Part shown: in pieces, positions 8,523 through 16,611 of the stretch | Layout of the letters: each line of letters starts with the position of its first letter | Position numbering within the stretch: position 1 is the first letter of the stretch | Assembly: GCF_001420715.1 (NCBI RefSeq) | Contig: NZ_LJJC01000004.1 | Location: forward strand, 1,786,875-1,850,874 | Length of the DNA stretch: 64,000 nucleotides | DNA from: Heyndrickxia shackletonii | GTDB lineage: Bacteria > Bacillota > Bacilli > Bacillales > Bacillaceae_C | Direction of reading: 5' to 3' | Made by a program: the position numbers and the translations under genes | The notes under the pieces: generated by a model | What the model was told of the DNA's origin: nothing | Database searches by the model: none | Seen by the model: the letters and a program-made list of their open reading frames with translations, nothing else

Positions 8523-9625
8523 TACTGATTTAGTTCTGCTGCTTGTTTTTTAAAGTACTCTTCAGCTACAATATCGATTTCTTTCTTCAATTCCTCTACC
8601 ATTGTTTCTTCAGGAACCTTTCGAACAATTTGCCCTTTACGGAACAATAATCCTTCTCCTCTTGCCCCGGCAATTCCAATGTCTGCTTCTCTTGCTTCAC
8701 CAGGTCCGTTTACCGCACAACCAAGCACGGATACTTTAATTGGAGCTTTTATTTTTGAAATATATTCCTCTACTTCATTTGCAATACTTATTAGGTCGAT
8801 TTCAATTCTTCCGCATGTTGGACAGGAAATTAATGTTGCCGCATTTGAGGAAAGTCCAAATACCTTTAATAACTCTCTGGCAACTTTTACCTCTTCAACA
8901 GGGTCGGCACTTAAGGAAATACGCAGTGTATTACCGATGCCTTTATTTAAGATTGCACCAAGTCCCGCTGCACTTTTTACTGTTCCGGAGAATAACGTTC
9001 CTGATTCAGTAATACCAAGATGAAGTGGGTAGTCAAATGCTCTTGCAGCTTTATCATATGCTTCAATTGCAAGATTAACATCTGAAGCTTTCATAGATAC
9101 AATAATATCGTGGAAGTCGAGATCTTCCAGGATTTTAATATGATGTAAGGCACTCTCTACCATGCCATCAGCAGTAGGGTATCCATATTTTTGTAAGATA
9201 TGTCTCTCTAAGCTTCCTGCATTAACTCCAATACGAATCGGAATACCGCGTTCCTTCGCAGCTTTTACAACTTCTTCAACTTTTTCCCTTTTTCCAATAT
9301 TACCAGGATTTATTCTGATTTTATCTACTCCGCCTTCAATTGCTTTTAAAGCTAAACGATAGTCAAAATGAATATCCGCAACTAAAGGAATATTGATTCG
9401 TTTTTTTATTTCTGGAATTGCATTTGCTGCACGTTCATCCGGGCATGCCACCCTAACAATTTGACATCCTGCTTCTTCTAAGCGTTCAATTTGACGTACA
9501 GTTGCATCCACATCATGTGTTTTGGTTGTTGTCATACTTTGAATAAAAAGTTCATTACTGCCGCCGATCGTCAAATTTCCGACTTTTACGGGGCGTGTTT
9601 TTGAACGATGTATAAGTTCACCCAA
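8522..9625 (-). CDS. ispG: 4-hydroxy-3-methylbut-2-enyl diphosphate synthase IspG
   Basis: 367 residues from the start chosen here. This [4Fe-4S] enzyme of the MEP pathway makes HMBPP, the substrate of IspH. The C-terminal cluster cysteines lie in [12 protein letters not shown] and [12 protein letters not shown] with the ligand Glu nearby; the TIM barrel contains MTTTKTHDV and [12 protein letters not shown] place the start at TTG 9625 ([13 protein letters not shown]), because AAGGAG sits nine bases upstream and the product then aligns end-to-end with B. subtilis IspG. An in-frame ATG at 9652 would place that SD inside the gene. Upstream is yqfZ, also minus strand. Confidence 0.96.
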   Translation of the reverse strand: MGELIHRSKTRPVKVGNLTIGGSNELFIQSMTTTKTHDVDATVRQIERLEEAGCQIVRVACPDERAANAIPEIKKRINIPLVADIHFDYRLALKAIEGGVDKIRINPGNIGKREKVEEVVKAAKERGIPIRIGVNAGSLERHILQKYGYPTADGMVESALHHIKILEDLDFHDIIVSMKASDVNLAIEAYDKAARAFDYPLHLGITESGTLFSGTVKSAAGLGAILNKGIGNTLRISLSADPVEEVKVARELLKVFGLSSNAATLISCPTCGRIEIDLISIANEVEEYISKIKAPIKVSVLGCAVNGPGEAREADIGIAGARGEGLLFRKGQIVRKVPEETMVEELKKEIDIVAEEYFKKQAAELNQ

Positions 9626-9725
9626 GGGTTTTCTCTCCTTTATATTTAACAACTCATATGATAATTAAATTAATATACACATAAGTATTTTATCACTTCT
9701 ATTCAAATTGACAAGAAATACCCAC

Positions 9726-10055
9726 TCACCTTTTTTTGTAAACGGGAAATTTATATTCCTGCCCAATCTGAATCTCCTCGGGTTTAATACCATTATTTAA
9801 TTTTTGAAAATCATGGATAACTTTATTAATTGGTACAGAAAGCGGTCCTTTTTCTAATTGCTCGACTATTGTTAGAACAGTCTCACCAGGCTCGACTTCT
9901 TTTAGTTGAAATGGAACGGTAGGTTTAGCGGTTGTTTCTTGGGGAGTTTTTACCTCTGAAGCATGTGTTGCGGCGGGAATCGTTCCAATTTTTAAATCAT
10001 AATAGACACTATATAGGACAATGATTGCTACAATTAAGGCTACGAATTTTTTCAA
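9726..10055 (-). CDS. yqfZ: YqfZ, membrane-anchored LysM-type protein
   Basis: 109 residues. An N-terminal hydrophobic anchor (about 4-20) is followed by an extracytoplasmic part with a LysM-like domain (about 55-105: VEPGETVLTIVEQLEKG ... NNGIKPEEIQIGQEYKFP). It probably binds peptidoglycan. Start TTG 10055 with GGGGGC upstream. B. subtilis YqfZ has the same position beside ispG. In that species it is spore-related, which I have not verified here. The gap to ispG is 100 bases. Confidence 0.78.
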   Translation of the reverse strand: MKKFVALIVAIIVLYSVYYDLKIGTIPAATHASEVKTPQETTAKPTVPFQLKEVEPGETVLTIVEQLEKGPLSVPINKVIHDFQKLNNGIKPEEIQIGQEYKFPVYKKR

Positions 10056-10222
10056 AGTGAATGCCCCCTATGGATTGGATATATCATGTATATATGCTTG
10101 TCCAAGGGGAGATATGACTGTAAAACGAAAAAAATTTTCTAATGATGAATAAATCCGCTAGCATATAAGCGTTAAAAATAGAATATTTTACAAAAAAATT
10201 ACCGAAAATCATTTTCAAAATG

Positions 10223-10250
10223 AAAAAAACTGGCGTCTGCCAGTTTTTTT
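10223..10250. terminator. Terminator downstream of yqgB
   Basis: AAAAAAACTGGC, loop GTCT, GCCAGTTTTTTT. No plus-strand gene ends here, so it probably ends yqgB transcription on the minus strand after reading through the repeat. Confidence 0.8.
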
Positions 10251-10308
10251 AAGGGATAAGAAAGTATAAAATTTTTCAACATCTAAATAATTTAACAAGT
10301 TTAATCTT

Positions 10309-10488
10309 GTCTAGCTACAGCGCCTATCGGCTAGCGGATTTCTCCGTCTCCTCCCTACGATAAGTCAACATCAATTGAAAATGGAAGTGCTATTTTCACT
10401 TGTTCGTGAACTACCTCACTGTGTTTCCTTTATCTCGAGCCTGCGACTACGAAATCCGTACGCCGATGAGCAAGGCACTTGCGCTTTT
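10309..10488. repeat. Dispersed foldback repeat, copy 1
   Basis: Shares long near-identical blocks with 28132-28275, for example TCTAGCTACAGCGCCTATCG, TCTCCGTCTCCTCCCTACG and TACCTCACTGTGTTTCC. The ends are partly inverted: CGGATTTC near the left end pairs with GAAATCCG near the right end, and AGCGC with GCGCT. This copy carries about 28 extra bases around 10373-10400 (including GAAAAT and ATTTTC). It begins immediately 3' of yqgB on the minus strand. Confidence 0.75.
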
Positions 10489-10489
10489 C

Positions 10490-11263
10490 TTATGCATCTA
10501 TCTTTGGTTTCGGTATTTCACGAATAGTTAAATAAAGGAATAGAAGAGAAACGAACCAATCAATGAACATGCCACCTGGTACGCCAGTATTTAATAAGTC
10601 CATTAGCATAAAAAAGATGGTTGATAATGTAATACTGTGTGCAGATAGCCGCCATCCTTGACGATAACTTAGTTTTCTTCCGAGTGTCTGGGCGAATAAT
10701 GCTCCAATGCCTGCAAATATAGAAATTTTGATAAACCCTAATGCTGAGACAAACAAATAGTAGAAAAGAAAAATGATTGGTATGGCAATCCACATAACAC
10801 CCTTTAATGAATTGATAAAGCTGTCAATATCTTTATTCGTCACCTTCATATTCTCGAGAGCAGTATAAGGGAAGGTTTGGACTTGTCCATTAGCTACAAT
10901 GACAAACTCATGTTTTAATAGCCCAACAGAATTACCTTTTTCTTGGACATCATTGGTACTTAAGTCACCAGTCGGATCAAATACGATAGTAACATTATTT
11001 TTGGGGATAATTATCGGACTGCTTTGTTTAGAAATTAGGTCTCCGTTTGATATGGTAAAAGACGGAAGGTCCTCTAAGAAAACTTGTTTCCCTTCTTCTA
11101 AAGCAGTTGCTGCCATTTTTGAAAAATGATAGATGCCTGGTAAAATGGATATAAACATGATTATAAATACATAAAAAATCGTTTTACCGATACCAAGAAA
11201 TCGATACTTTGCAACTTCTTTTGGGGAATATAGACTCTTAACGAATCTGGTAAATATGTTCAC
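10490..11263 (-). CDS. yqgB: DUF1189 membrane protein YqgB
   Basis: About 257 residues. An N-terminal cytosolic stretch (FVKSLYSPKEVAKYRFLGIG) precedes transmembrane segment 1, then an extracytoplasmic domain (about 45-150), then three or four transmembrane segments. The pattern matches DUF1189 and B. subtilis YqgB; function unknown. I prefer GTG 11263 (VNIFTRF), which has AAGGAAG at normal spacing and matches the B. subtilis N-terminus. GTG 11272 lies too close to that SD. The gene order yqgB-yqgC-sodA is conserved. Confidence 0.82.
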   Translation of the reverse strand: MNIFTRFVKSLYSPKEVAKYRFLGIGKTIFYVFIIMFISILPGIYHFSKMAATALEEGKQVFLEDLPSFTISNGDLISKQSSPIIIPKNNVTIVFDPTGDLSTNDVQEKGNSVGLLKHEFVIVANGQVQTFPYTALENMKVTNKDIDSFINSLKGVMWIAIPIIFLFYYLFVSALGFIKISIFAGIGALFAQTLGRKLSYRQGWRLSAHSITLSTIFFMLMDLLNTGVPGGMFIDWFVSLLFLYLTIREIPKPKIDA

Positions 11264-11509
11264 ATATTTCACTTCCTTTATATTTTAAGCTGATTATGTA
11301 TATTGTTGATTTATAGCCTTATGCGTTCACGTTAACGGGTTTAGTAACTTTAGGATGAAAGCTATCGTAAATGTGGACGCTTAAAGCGGTAAGAACATCA
11401 GCAATATTATTCAAGAGTAGTTTTAAACTCCGCTATTTTCCATTGTAATAATAAAAGTTCATTATGTTAAGTATTGTTTTCTACTTTCCGTGAAAAAGGA
11501 TGATGAAAA

Positions 11510-11992
11510 ATGGAAGTTCTATACTGGATCATTATCACCGTAGTTTTTGTTATTGCTTTTATAGGTTTGGTTTATCCTATTATTCCTAGTGCGATATTTA
11601 TGCTTGGAGGATTCCTGCTTTATGGCTTATTCTTTACATTCAGCCCATTAAATTGGTTATTTTGGAGCATCGAGGTATTATTCATTATTTTGTTATTTAG
11701 TGCCGACTATGTATCTAATTTAATTGGAGTAAAAAAGTTTGGCGGCTCCAAAGCGGGAGTGTGGGGAAGTACAATCGGATTAATTGCAGGCCCATTTATT
11801 ATTCCGGTTGTCGGAATACTTATTGGACCGTTTCTTGGAGCGGTTTTAGGAGAGTTACTTGTGAACCGTAAACCGATTAAATCAGCCTTTAAGATAGGGA
11901 TTGGTTCACTTCTTGGATTTATAAGCAGTGTTATTACAAAAGGTTTTATTCAGATTTTAATGGTTGGATATTTTCTGTTTGTTGTGCTGTAA
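11510..11992 (+). CDS. yqgC: DUF456 membrane protein YqgC
   Basis: 160 residues, almost entirely hydrophobic, with four to five predicted transmembrane segments and Gly/Pro-rich turns ([36 protein letters not shown]). This is the DUF456 pattern with internal glycine-zipper-like repeats; B. subtilis YqgC is the same size and sits before sodA. The function is unknown. Start ATG 11510, with AAAAAGGATGATGA upstream. Confidence 0.85.
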   Translation: MEVLYWIIITVVFVIAFIGLVYPIIPSAIFMLGGFLLYGLFFTFSPLNWLFWSIEVLFIILLFSADYVSNLIGVKKFGGSKAGVWGSTIGLIAGPFIIPVVGILIGPFLGAVLGELLVNRKPIKSAFKIGIGSLLGFISSVITKGFIQILMVGYFLFVVL

Positions 11993-12121
11993 AAATTCTA
12001 AAATTTTTATCAAAAATATAGTGCAACATATTTGATTGCTTTGCATAAATTTGTTAATCTTAAGTGGAAGAAAATTTGAATCATTTAGGTTCAAAATTGA
12101 TACATAAGGAGGAGTATTAAA

Positions 12122-12730
12122 ATGGCATTTGAATTACCGCAATTACCATACGCATATGATGCTCTTGAGCCTCATATTGACAAGGAAACAATGAATATTC
12201 ACCACACAAAGCATCACAATACTTATGTAACTAACTTGAACAATGCACTTCAAGGTCAAGATGAATTATTAAACAAATCTGTAGAGGATTTAATTTCTAA
12301 TTTAGACGCTGTTCCAGAAGCAGCTCGTACTGCTGTACGCAATAATGGTGGCGGACATGCAAACCACTCTCTATTCTGGAAGCTTCTTTCTCCAAATGGA
12401 GGCGGTGAGCCAACAGGAGCATTAGCAGACGCAATCAATAGCAAGTTTGGCAGCTTTGATAAATTCAAAGAAGATTTTGCTGCTGCTGCAGCTGGACGTT
12501 TCGGTTCAGGCTGGGCTTGGCTAGTTCTAAACAATGGTGAATTAGAAGTTACTAGTACACCAAATCAAGATAACCCATTAATGGAAGGTAAAACTCCATT
12601 ATTAGGATTAGATGTTTGGGAACATGCATATTACTTGAATTATCAAAATCGTCGTCCTGATTACATTAAAGCATTCTGGAATGTAGTGAACTGGGACGAA
12701 GTTTCTAAGCTTTACGAAGCAGGAAAATAA
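12122..12730 (+). CDS. sodA: Manganese superoxide dismutase SodA
   Basis: 202 residues, full length. The metal ligands are His27 (NIHHTKHH), His about 82 ([10 protein letters not shown]), and Asp and His in [15 protein letters not shown]. The signature STPNQDNPL carries the Gln typical of Mn-specific enzymes. It removes superoxide in the cytosol. Strong SD AAGGAGGAG, and a possible promoter TTGATT (12032) - 17 bp - TAATCT (12055). Monocistronic, closed by a clear terminator. Confidence 0.97.
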   Translation: MAFELPQLPYAYDALEPHIDKETMNIHHTKHHNTYVTNLNNALQGQDELLNKSVEDLISNLDAVPEAARTAVRNNGGGHANHSLFWKLLSPNGGGEPTGALADAINSKFGSFDKFKEDFAAAAAGRFGSGWAWLVLNNGELEVTSTPNQDNPLMEGKTPLLGLDVWEHAYYLNYQNRRPDYIKAFWNVVNWDEVSKLYEAGK

Positions 12731-12737
12731 TGAAATA

Positions 12738-12770
12738 AAGCATCGGACCATTGGTTCGATGCTTTTTTGT
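12738..12770 (+). terminator. Terminator of sodA
   Basis: AAGCATCG paired with CGATGCTT, with partial pairing inside the loop, followed by TTTTTT. Confidence 0.88.
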
Positions 12771-12877
12771 ATTTATACATTACTTCTTTTATAGCCAACT
12801 TATAACTTCTAACATTCTTATGTATAATGTCACCCCTTTTTCTAAAAAATATAAAGGATGAAAAAGGGGAGTTTTAA

Positions 12878-14098
12878 ATGAGTAAATTACAAAAGCTGTT
12901 AGGTGAGGTTGAATTAACAAGGGATTTGACCTTGTTACTGCTTATTGGTGGCTTATATTCAATCAGTATTTCTTTATCCAATACATTCGTCAATATTTAT
13001 TTATGGAAGCAATCCGGAGAATTTTTGGATTTGGCAATTTATAATTTATCTGTTGTAGTTTTACAGCCGCTTACATTTATATTGGCAGGAAGATGGGCGA
13101 AAAAAATTGACAGGGTGATTGTGCTAAGGATTGGTGTTACTTTTTTAGCACTTTTTTATTTATCTGTTCTCTTTTTTGGGAGTAGCGCATCCCATTTTAT
13201 TATAATTTTAGGCGGTTTATTAGGAATAGGCTATGGCTTTTATTGGTTGGCGTTTAATGTTTTAACGTTTGAGATTACGGAACCGGAAACAAGAGATTTT
13301 TTTAATGGATTTTTAGGGACATTAAATTCGGCGGGGGGGATGATTGGACCAATATTAGCTGGATTCATCATTTCTAGACTTGCCTCCAACATTGGTTATA
13401 CCATTGTATTCGGTCTATCTTTATTACTGTTCGGTGTAGCAGTAGTAACGAGCTTTTTTTTAAAGCGCAGACCAGCACACGGCAGTTATTTGTTTAAAAG
13501 GATTTTGCAAGAAAGAAAAAATAATCAAAATTGGCGTTTAATCACAAATGCTCATTTTGTTCAAGGTTTACGAGATGGAACCTTTGTATTTGTCATTTCG
13601 GTATTTGTTTTTATATCAACAGGAAGCGAATTTGCACTTGGCACGTTTGGGCTTATTAACTCTGGAATATCCTTTATTGGCTATTCTCTTGCTTCTAGGT
13701 TGATTAAAACCAAATACCGCAAAAAGTCGATATTATTAGGAGGCTTGTTTCTATATTTAGCTATTTATGTCATCGTGTTCGAGGTCACATTTCCTCGATT
13801 ATTAATTTATGGAGCCATTATTGCGCTTGCGTATCCAATGATATTAGTTCCATATATTTCGATGACATACGATGTAATCGGCAAAGGTTGGAAAGCAGCT
13901 GAAGCAAGGATAGAATATATTGTTGTCAGGGAGCTTTTTCTTAATTGCGGTCGTGTCGTCTCCATCCTATGTTTTATTTTTGCTATCTCCTTCTTCAATG
14001 AACAGAAAAGCATTCCAATATTACTAATGATTATCGGTGCTGGTCATTTATGCATTTCCCTTTTTATCAGACGAGTAAAAATTCAATCATCGGGCTAA
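12878..14098 (+). CDS. yqgE: MFS-type membrane protein YqgE
   Basis: 406 residues with about twelve hydrophobic segments. The loop GRWAKKIDRVIVLRIG after helix 2 is the usual MFS cytosolic loop position, and a basic central loop (KRRPAHGSYLFKRILQERKN) follows helix 6. It matches B. subtilis YqgE in size and place (sodA-yqgE-pbpA). The substrate is unknown. Start ATG 12878 with AAAGGGGA upstream. Confidence 0.82.
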   Translation: MSKLQKLLGEVELTRDLTLLLLIGGLYSISISLSNTFVNIYLWKQSGEFLDLAIYNLSVVVLQPLTFILAGRWAKKIDRVIVLRIGVTFLALFYLSVLFFGSSASHFIIILGGLLGIGYGFYWLAFNVLTFEITEPETRDFFNGFLGTLNSAGGMIGPILAGFIISRLASNIGYTIVFGLSLLLFGVAVVTSFFLKRRPAHGSYLFKRILQERKNNQNWRLITNAHFVQGLRDGTFVFVISVFVFISTGSEFALGTFGLINSGISFIGYSLASRLIKTKYRKKSILLGGLFLYLAIYVIVFEVTFPRLLIYGAIIALAYPMILVPYISMTYDVIGKGWKAAEARIEYIVVRELFLNCGRVVSILCFIFAISFFNEQKSIPILLMIIGAGHLCISLFIRRVKIQSSG

Positions 14099-14102
14099 CA
14101 AC

Positions 14103-14140
14103 AAGACAGTCGACTTTTGTCGATTGTCTTTGAATATTTT
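14103..14140 (+). terminator. Terminator of yqgE
   Basis: AAGACAGTCGAC paired with GTCGATTGTCTT (one G-U pair) across TTTT, followed by a T-rich tail. Confidence 0.75.
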
Positions 14141-14252
14141 TTGACAATAGGTAATCCATTCGTACTTTTCTTGATTCTACCTGTAGAATAATAAGGCTTG
14201 TTCCTTTACAATATAAGAATGAATAATTAAATGCAGGAAGGACCCGAGAACA

Positions 14253-16475
14253 TTGAAGAAAACGAAAAAAAAGAAAAGGACACATGTTCCATTAAGGATG
14301 AATATGTTGTTTTTTGTTGTTTTTGTGCTATTTTCCTGTTTAATTCTTCGGCTGGGAATTGTTCAAATTGTACATGGTCAGGATTATAAACGAGAGATTG
14401 CACGCACGGAAGATGTAACAGTAGATACATCCGTTCCAAGAGGGAAAATTTATGATCGAAATCATAAATTGGTTGTTGGAAACAAACCGTTGAATGCAAT
14501 AACGTATACTAGATCAAAAACAACATCACAAGAAGAAATGCTCAATGAGGCAAGAAAATTAGCAACATTAATAAAAAAAGACTCACCAGATGATTTAAAA
14601 TCCATTACGGTAAGAGATCGTAAAGATTATTGGATTATGCTTCATCCAGATGAGGCGAAAGCTAAAATTACAGATGCAGAATGGAAGAAGCTAAAAGACG
14701 GTAAATTAAGCGACAGCGATATCTATCAAATGCAATTAGATCGAATTACAGATAAAGAAATCAATTCATTTTCTAAACAACAGCTTGCAGTTCTAGCTAT
14801 TTATCGAGAAATGTCCAGCGGTTATGCACTTTCTCCGCAAATTATTAAAAATAAGAATGTTACTCCAAAGGAATTTGCGGTGGTTAATGAAAACTTGAGC
14901 TCACTTCCAGGGGTGGATACTACTACCGATTGGGAACGTTACAACGTATTTAAAAGTGATACAGGTGACGCTGTTCTTGGTTCTGTACTTGGAAATGTGT
15001 CCTCATCCAAGGAAGGTTTACCGAAAGAGCTAGTCGATTATTATCTATCACGCGGCTACAGTCGTAATGACCGCGTTGGTAAAAGTTATCTAGAGTATCA
15101 ATATGAAGATGTTCTTCAGGGACAAAAAGAAAAAGTTAAAAATAAAACGGATAAATCAGGGAATGTTCTTGAATCTGAGGTTGTCAGCAAGGGAAAAAGA
15201 GGGGACGATTTAGTCTTATCTATTGATATTGACCTTCAGCAGCAAGTGGAGAAAATAATTGAAAAAGAATTAGCCAAAAATAAACCTGGGCATCGATTTT
15301 TGGATAGGGCATTTGTCTCTGTTATGGATCCAAATACAGGCGACCTTTTGACAATGGCGGGAAAACAATATGTCACTGACCCAAAAACAGGTAAAACCGT
15401 ATTAGCTGACTACGCCTTAGGAAATATGACAACTTCGTATTCACCGGGATCTGTTGTAAAGGCTGCAACCGTATTGACTGGTTATCAAACAGGAGTTATT
15501 CATCCTGGCGAGGTGCAAGTAGACCAGCCTTTAAAATTTGCAGGCACGAAGGTGAAAAAATCTTGGACACCGTATGGAATGGGACCAATATCTGATTTAA
15601 CCGCTTTAAAAAGATCATCAAACGTGTACATGATGCTAATCGCTATGAAAATTGGCGGACAATATACTTATGTACCGAATGGCTCATTAAGCATCAATAA
15701 ATTAGATGCAATAAAAAAACTGAGATATAATTTTAATCAATTTGGTTTAGGAGTCAAAACAGGAATTGATTTACCAGGCGAATCTGCTGGTTATGGCGGT
15801 GGAGTTCCAAAAGAATCCGGTAACGTATTAGACTTTGCGTTCGGACAATATGATACTTACACTCCATTACAGCTAGTACAATATATTTCTACAATTGCAA
15901 ATGGTGGTTATCGTATACAACCTCATATTGTTAAAGAGATACGTGAACCAAGTGAGAAATCAGATGAATTAGGACCAATTATCGATGAGATTCAACCAAA
16001 TGTTTTAAATACTTTATCCATGAAATCTTCATGGATTGACCATGTTAAAAAAGGATTATGGGAAGTAGTAAATGAACAAGGCGGTACTGCATATGGTCAT
16101 ATTAATAAAGAATATAAAGTAGCAGGAAAAACTGGAACCGCACAAGGTTTATATGATGGTCCAAAAGCTAGTGAATATTGGAAAAGAAATGAATTACCTC
16201 CAATGACTTGGAATGTTACTTTTGCCGGTTATGCACCATATGATCATCCGGAAGTGGCAATATCCGTTGTTGTTCCTTGGTCATATGAAGGGACACAAGC
16301 TGACCCACACGTTAACTTAGAGATAGCTGATCAAGTATTTAAAGCTTACTTTGATTTAAAAAAGAAAAGGGAAAAAGAAGGACTCGATAAATCTAACTCA
16401 ACTCAAAAAGTTGAAAATGCTAAGGATGCAAAGATTACAAATTCTTCTACTAATACTTCGAGCTCAGCACAATAA
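14253..16475 (+). CDS. pbpA: Class B penicillin-binding protein, first tandem copy (PbpA-like)
   Basis: 740 residues. A basic N-terminus and one transmembrane anchor (about 15-37) precede the pedestal domain (starting RGKIYDRNHKLV) and the transpeptidase domain. Active-site motifs: SVVK with Ser400, SSN at 455-457, and KTGTA from about 626. It resembles PBP2a (PbpA/YqgF) of B. subtilis, a D,D-transpeptidase of lateral-wall elongation. Start TTG 14253 after CAGGAAGGACC. The hydrophilic tail is Lys/Ser/Asn-rich. A close paralogue follows 136 bases downstream, separated by a terminator, so the two are probably transcribed separately. Confidence 0.92.
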   Translation: MKKTKKKKRTHVPLRMNMLFFVVFVLFSCLILRLGIVQIVHGQDYKREIARTEDVTVDTSVPRGKIYDRNHKLVVGNKPLNAITYTRSKTTSQEEMLNEARKLATLIKKDSPDDLKSITVRDRKDYWIMLHPDEAKAKITDAEWKKLKDGKLSDSDIYQMQLDRITDKEINSFSKQQLAVLAIYREMSSGYALSPQIIKNKNVTPKEFAVVNENLSSLPGVDTTTDWERYNVFKSDTGDAVLGSVLGNVSSSKEGLPKELVDYYLSRGYSRNDRVGKSYLEYQYEDVLQGQKEKVKNKTDKSGNVLESEVVSKGKRGDDLVLSIDIDLQQQVEKIIEKELAKNKPGHRFLDRAFVSVMDPNTGDLLTMAGKQYVTDPKTGKTVLADYALGNMTTSYSPGSVVKAATVLTGYQTGVIHPGEVQVDQPLKFAGTKVKKSWTPYGMGPISDLTALKRSSNVYMMLIAMKIGGQYTYVPNGSLSINKLDAIKKLRYNFNQFGLGVKTGIDLPGESAGYGGGVPKESGNVLDFAFGQYDTYTPLQLVQYISTIANGGYRIQPHIVKEIREPSEKSDELGPIIDEIQPNVLNTLSMKSSWIDHVKKGLWEVVNEQGGTAYGHINKEYKVAGKTGTAQGLYDGPKASEYWKRNELPPMTWNVTFAGYAPYDHPEVAISVVVPWSYEGTQADPHVNLEIADQVFKAYFDLKKKREKEGLDKSNSTQKVENAKDAKITNSSTNTSSSAQ

Positions 16476-16484
16476 TTTTGTTGA

Positions 16485-16517
16485 CCGTTTAGTCTTTAAA
16501 GACTAAACGGTTTTTTT
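16485..16517 (+). terminator. Terminator between the two PBP genes
   Basis: A 26-base perfect palindrome (CCGTTTAGTC...GACTAAACGG) followed by seven T. Confidence 0.92.
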
Positions 16518-16611
16518 ATTAAAATGAAATATTTTTTATTTTCTTATGGAATACATTGGATATATCCTTTACAATTGTAGAAAGGAAAAATTATGCAGTG
16601 GGGGTATTGAA

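Larger units (their letters stand above)
10056..10489. other. Intergenic region yqfZ-yqgB
   Basis: 434 bases without a gene. It holds a terminator (10223-10250) and one copy of a foldback repeat (10309-10488). The rest is AT-rich, with no coding signal that I can see. Confidence 0.7.
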
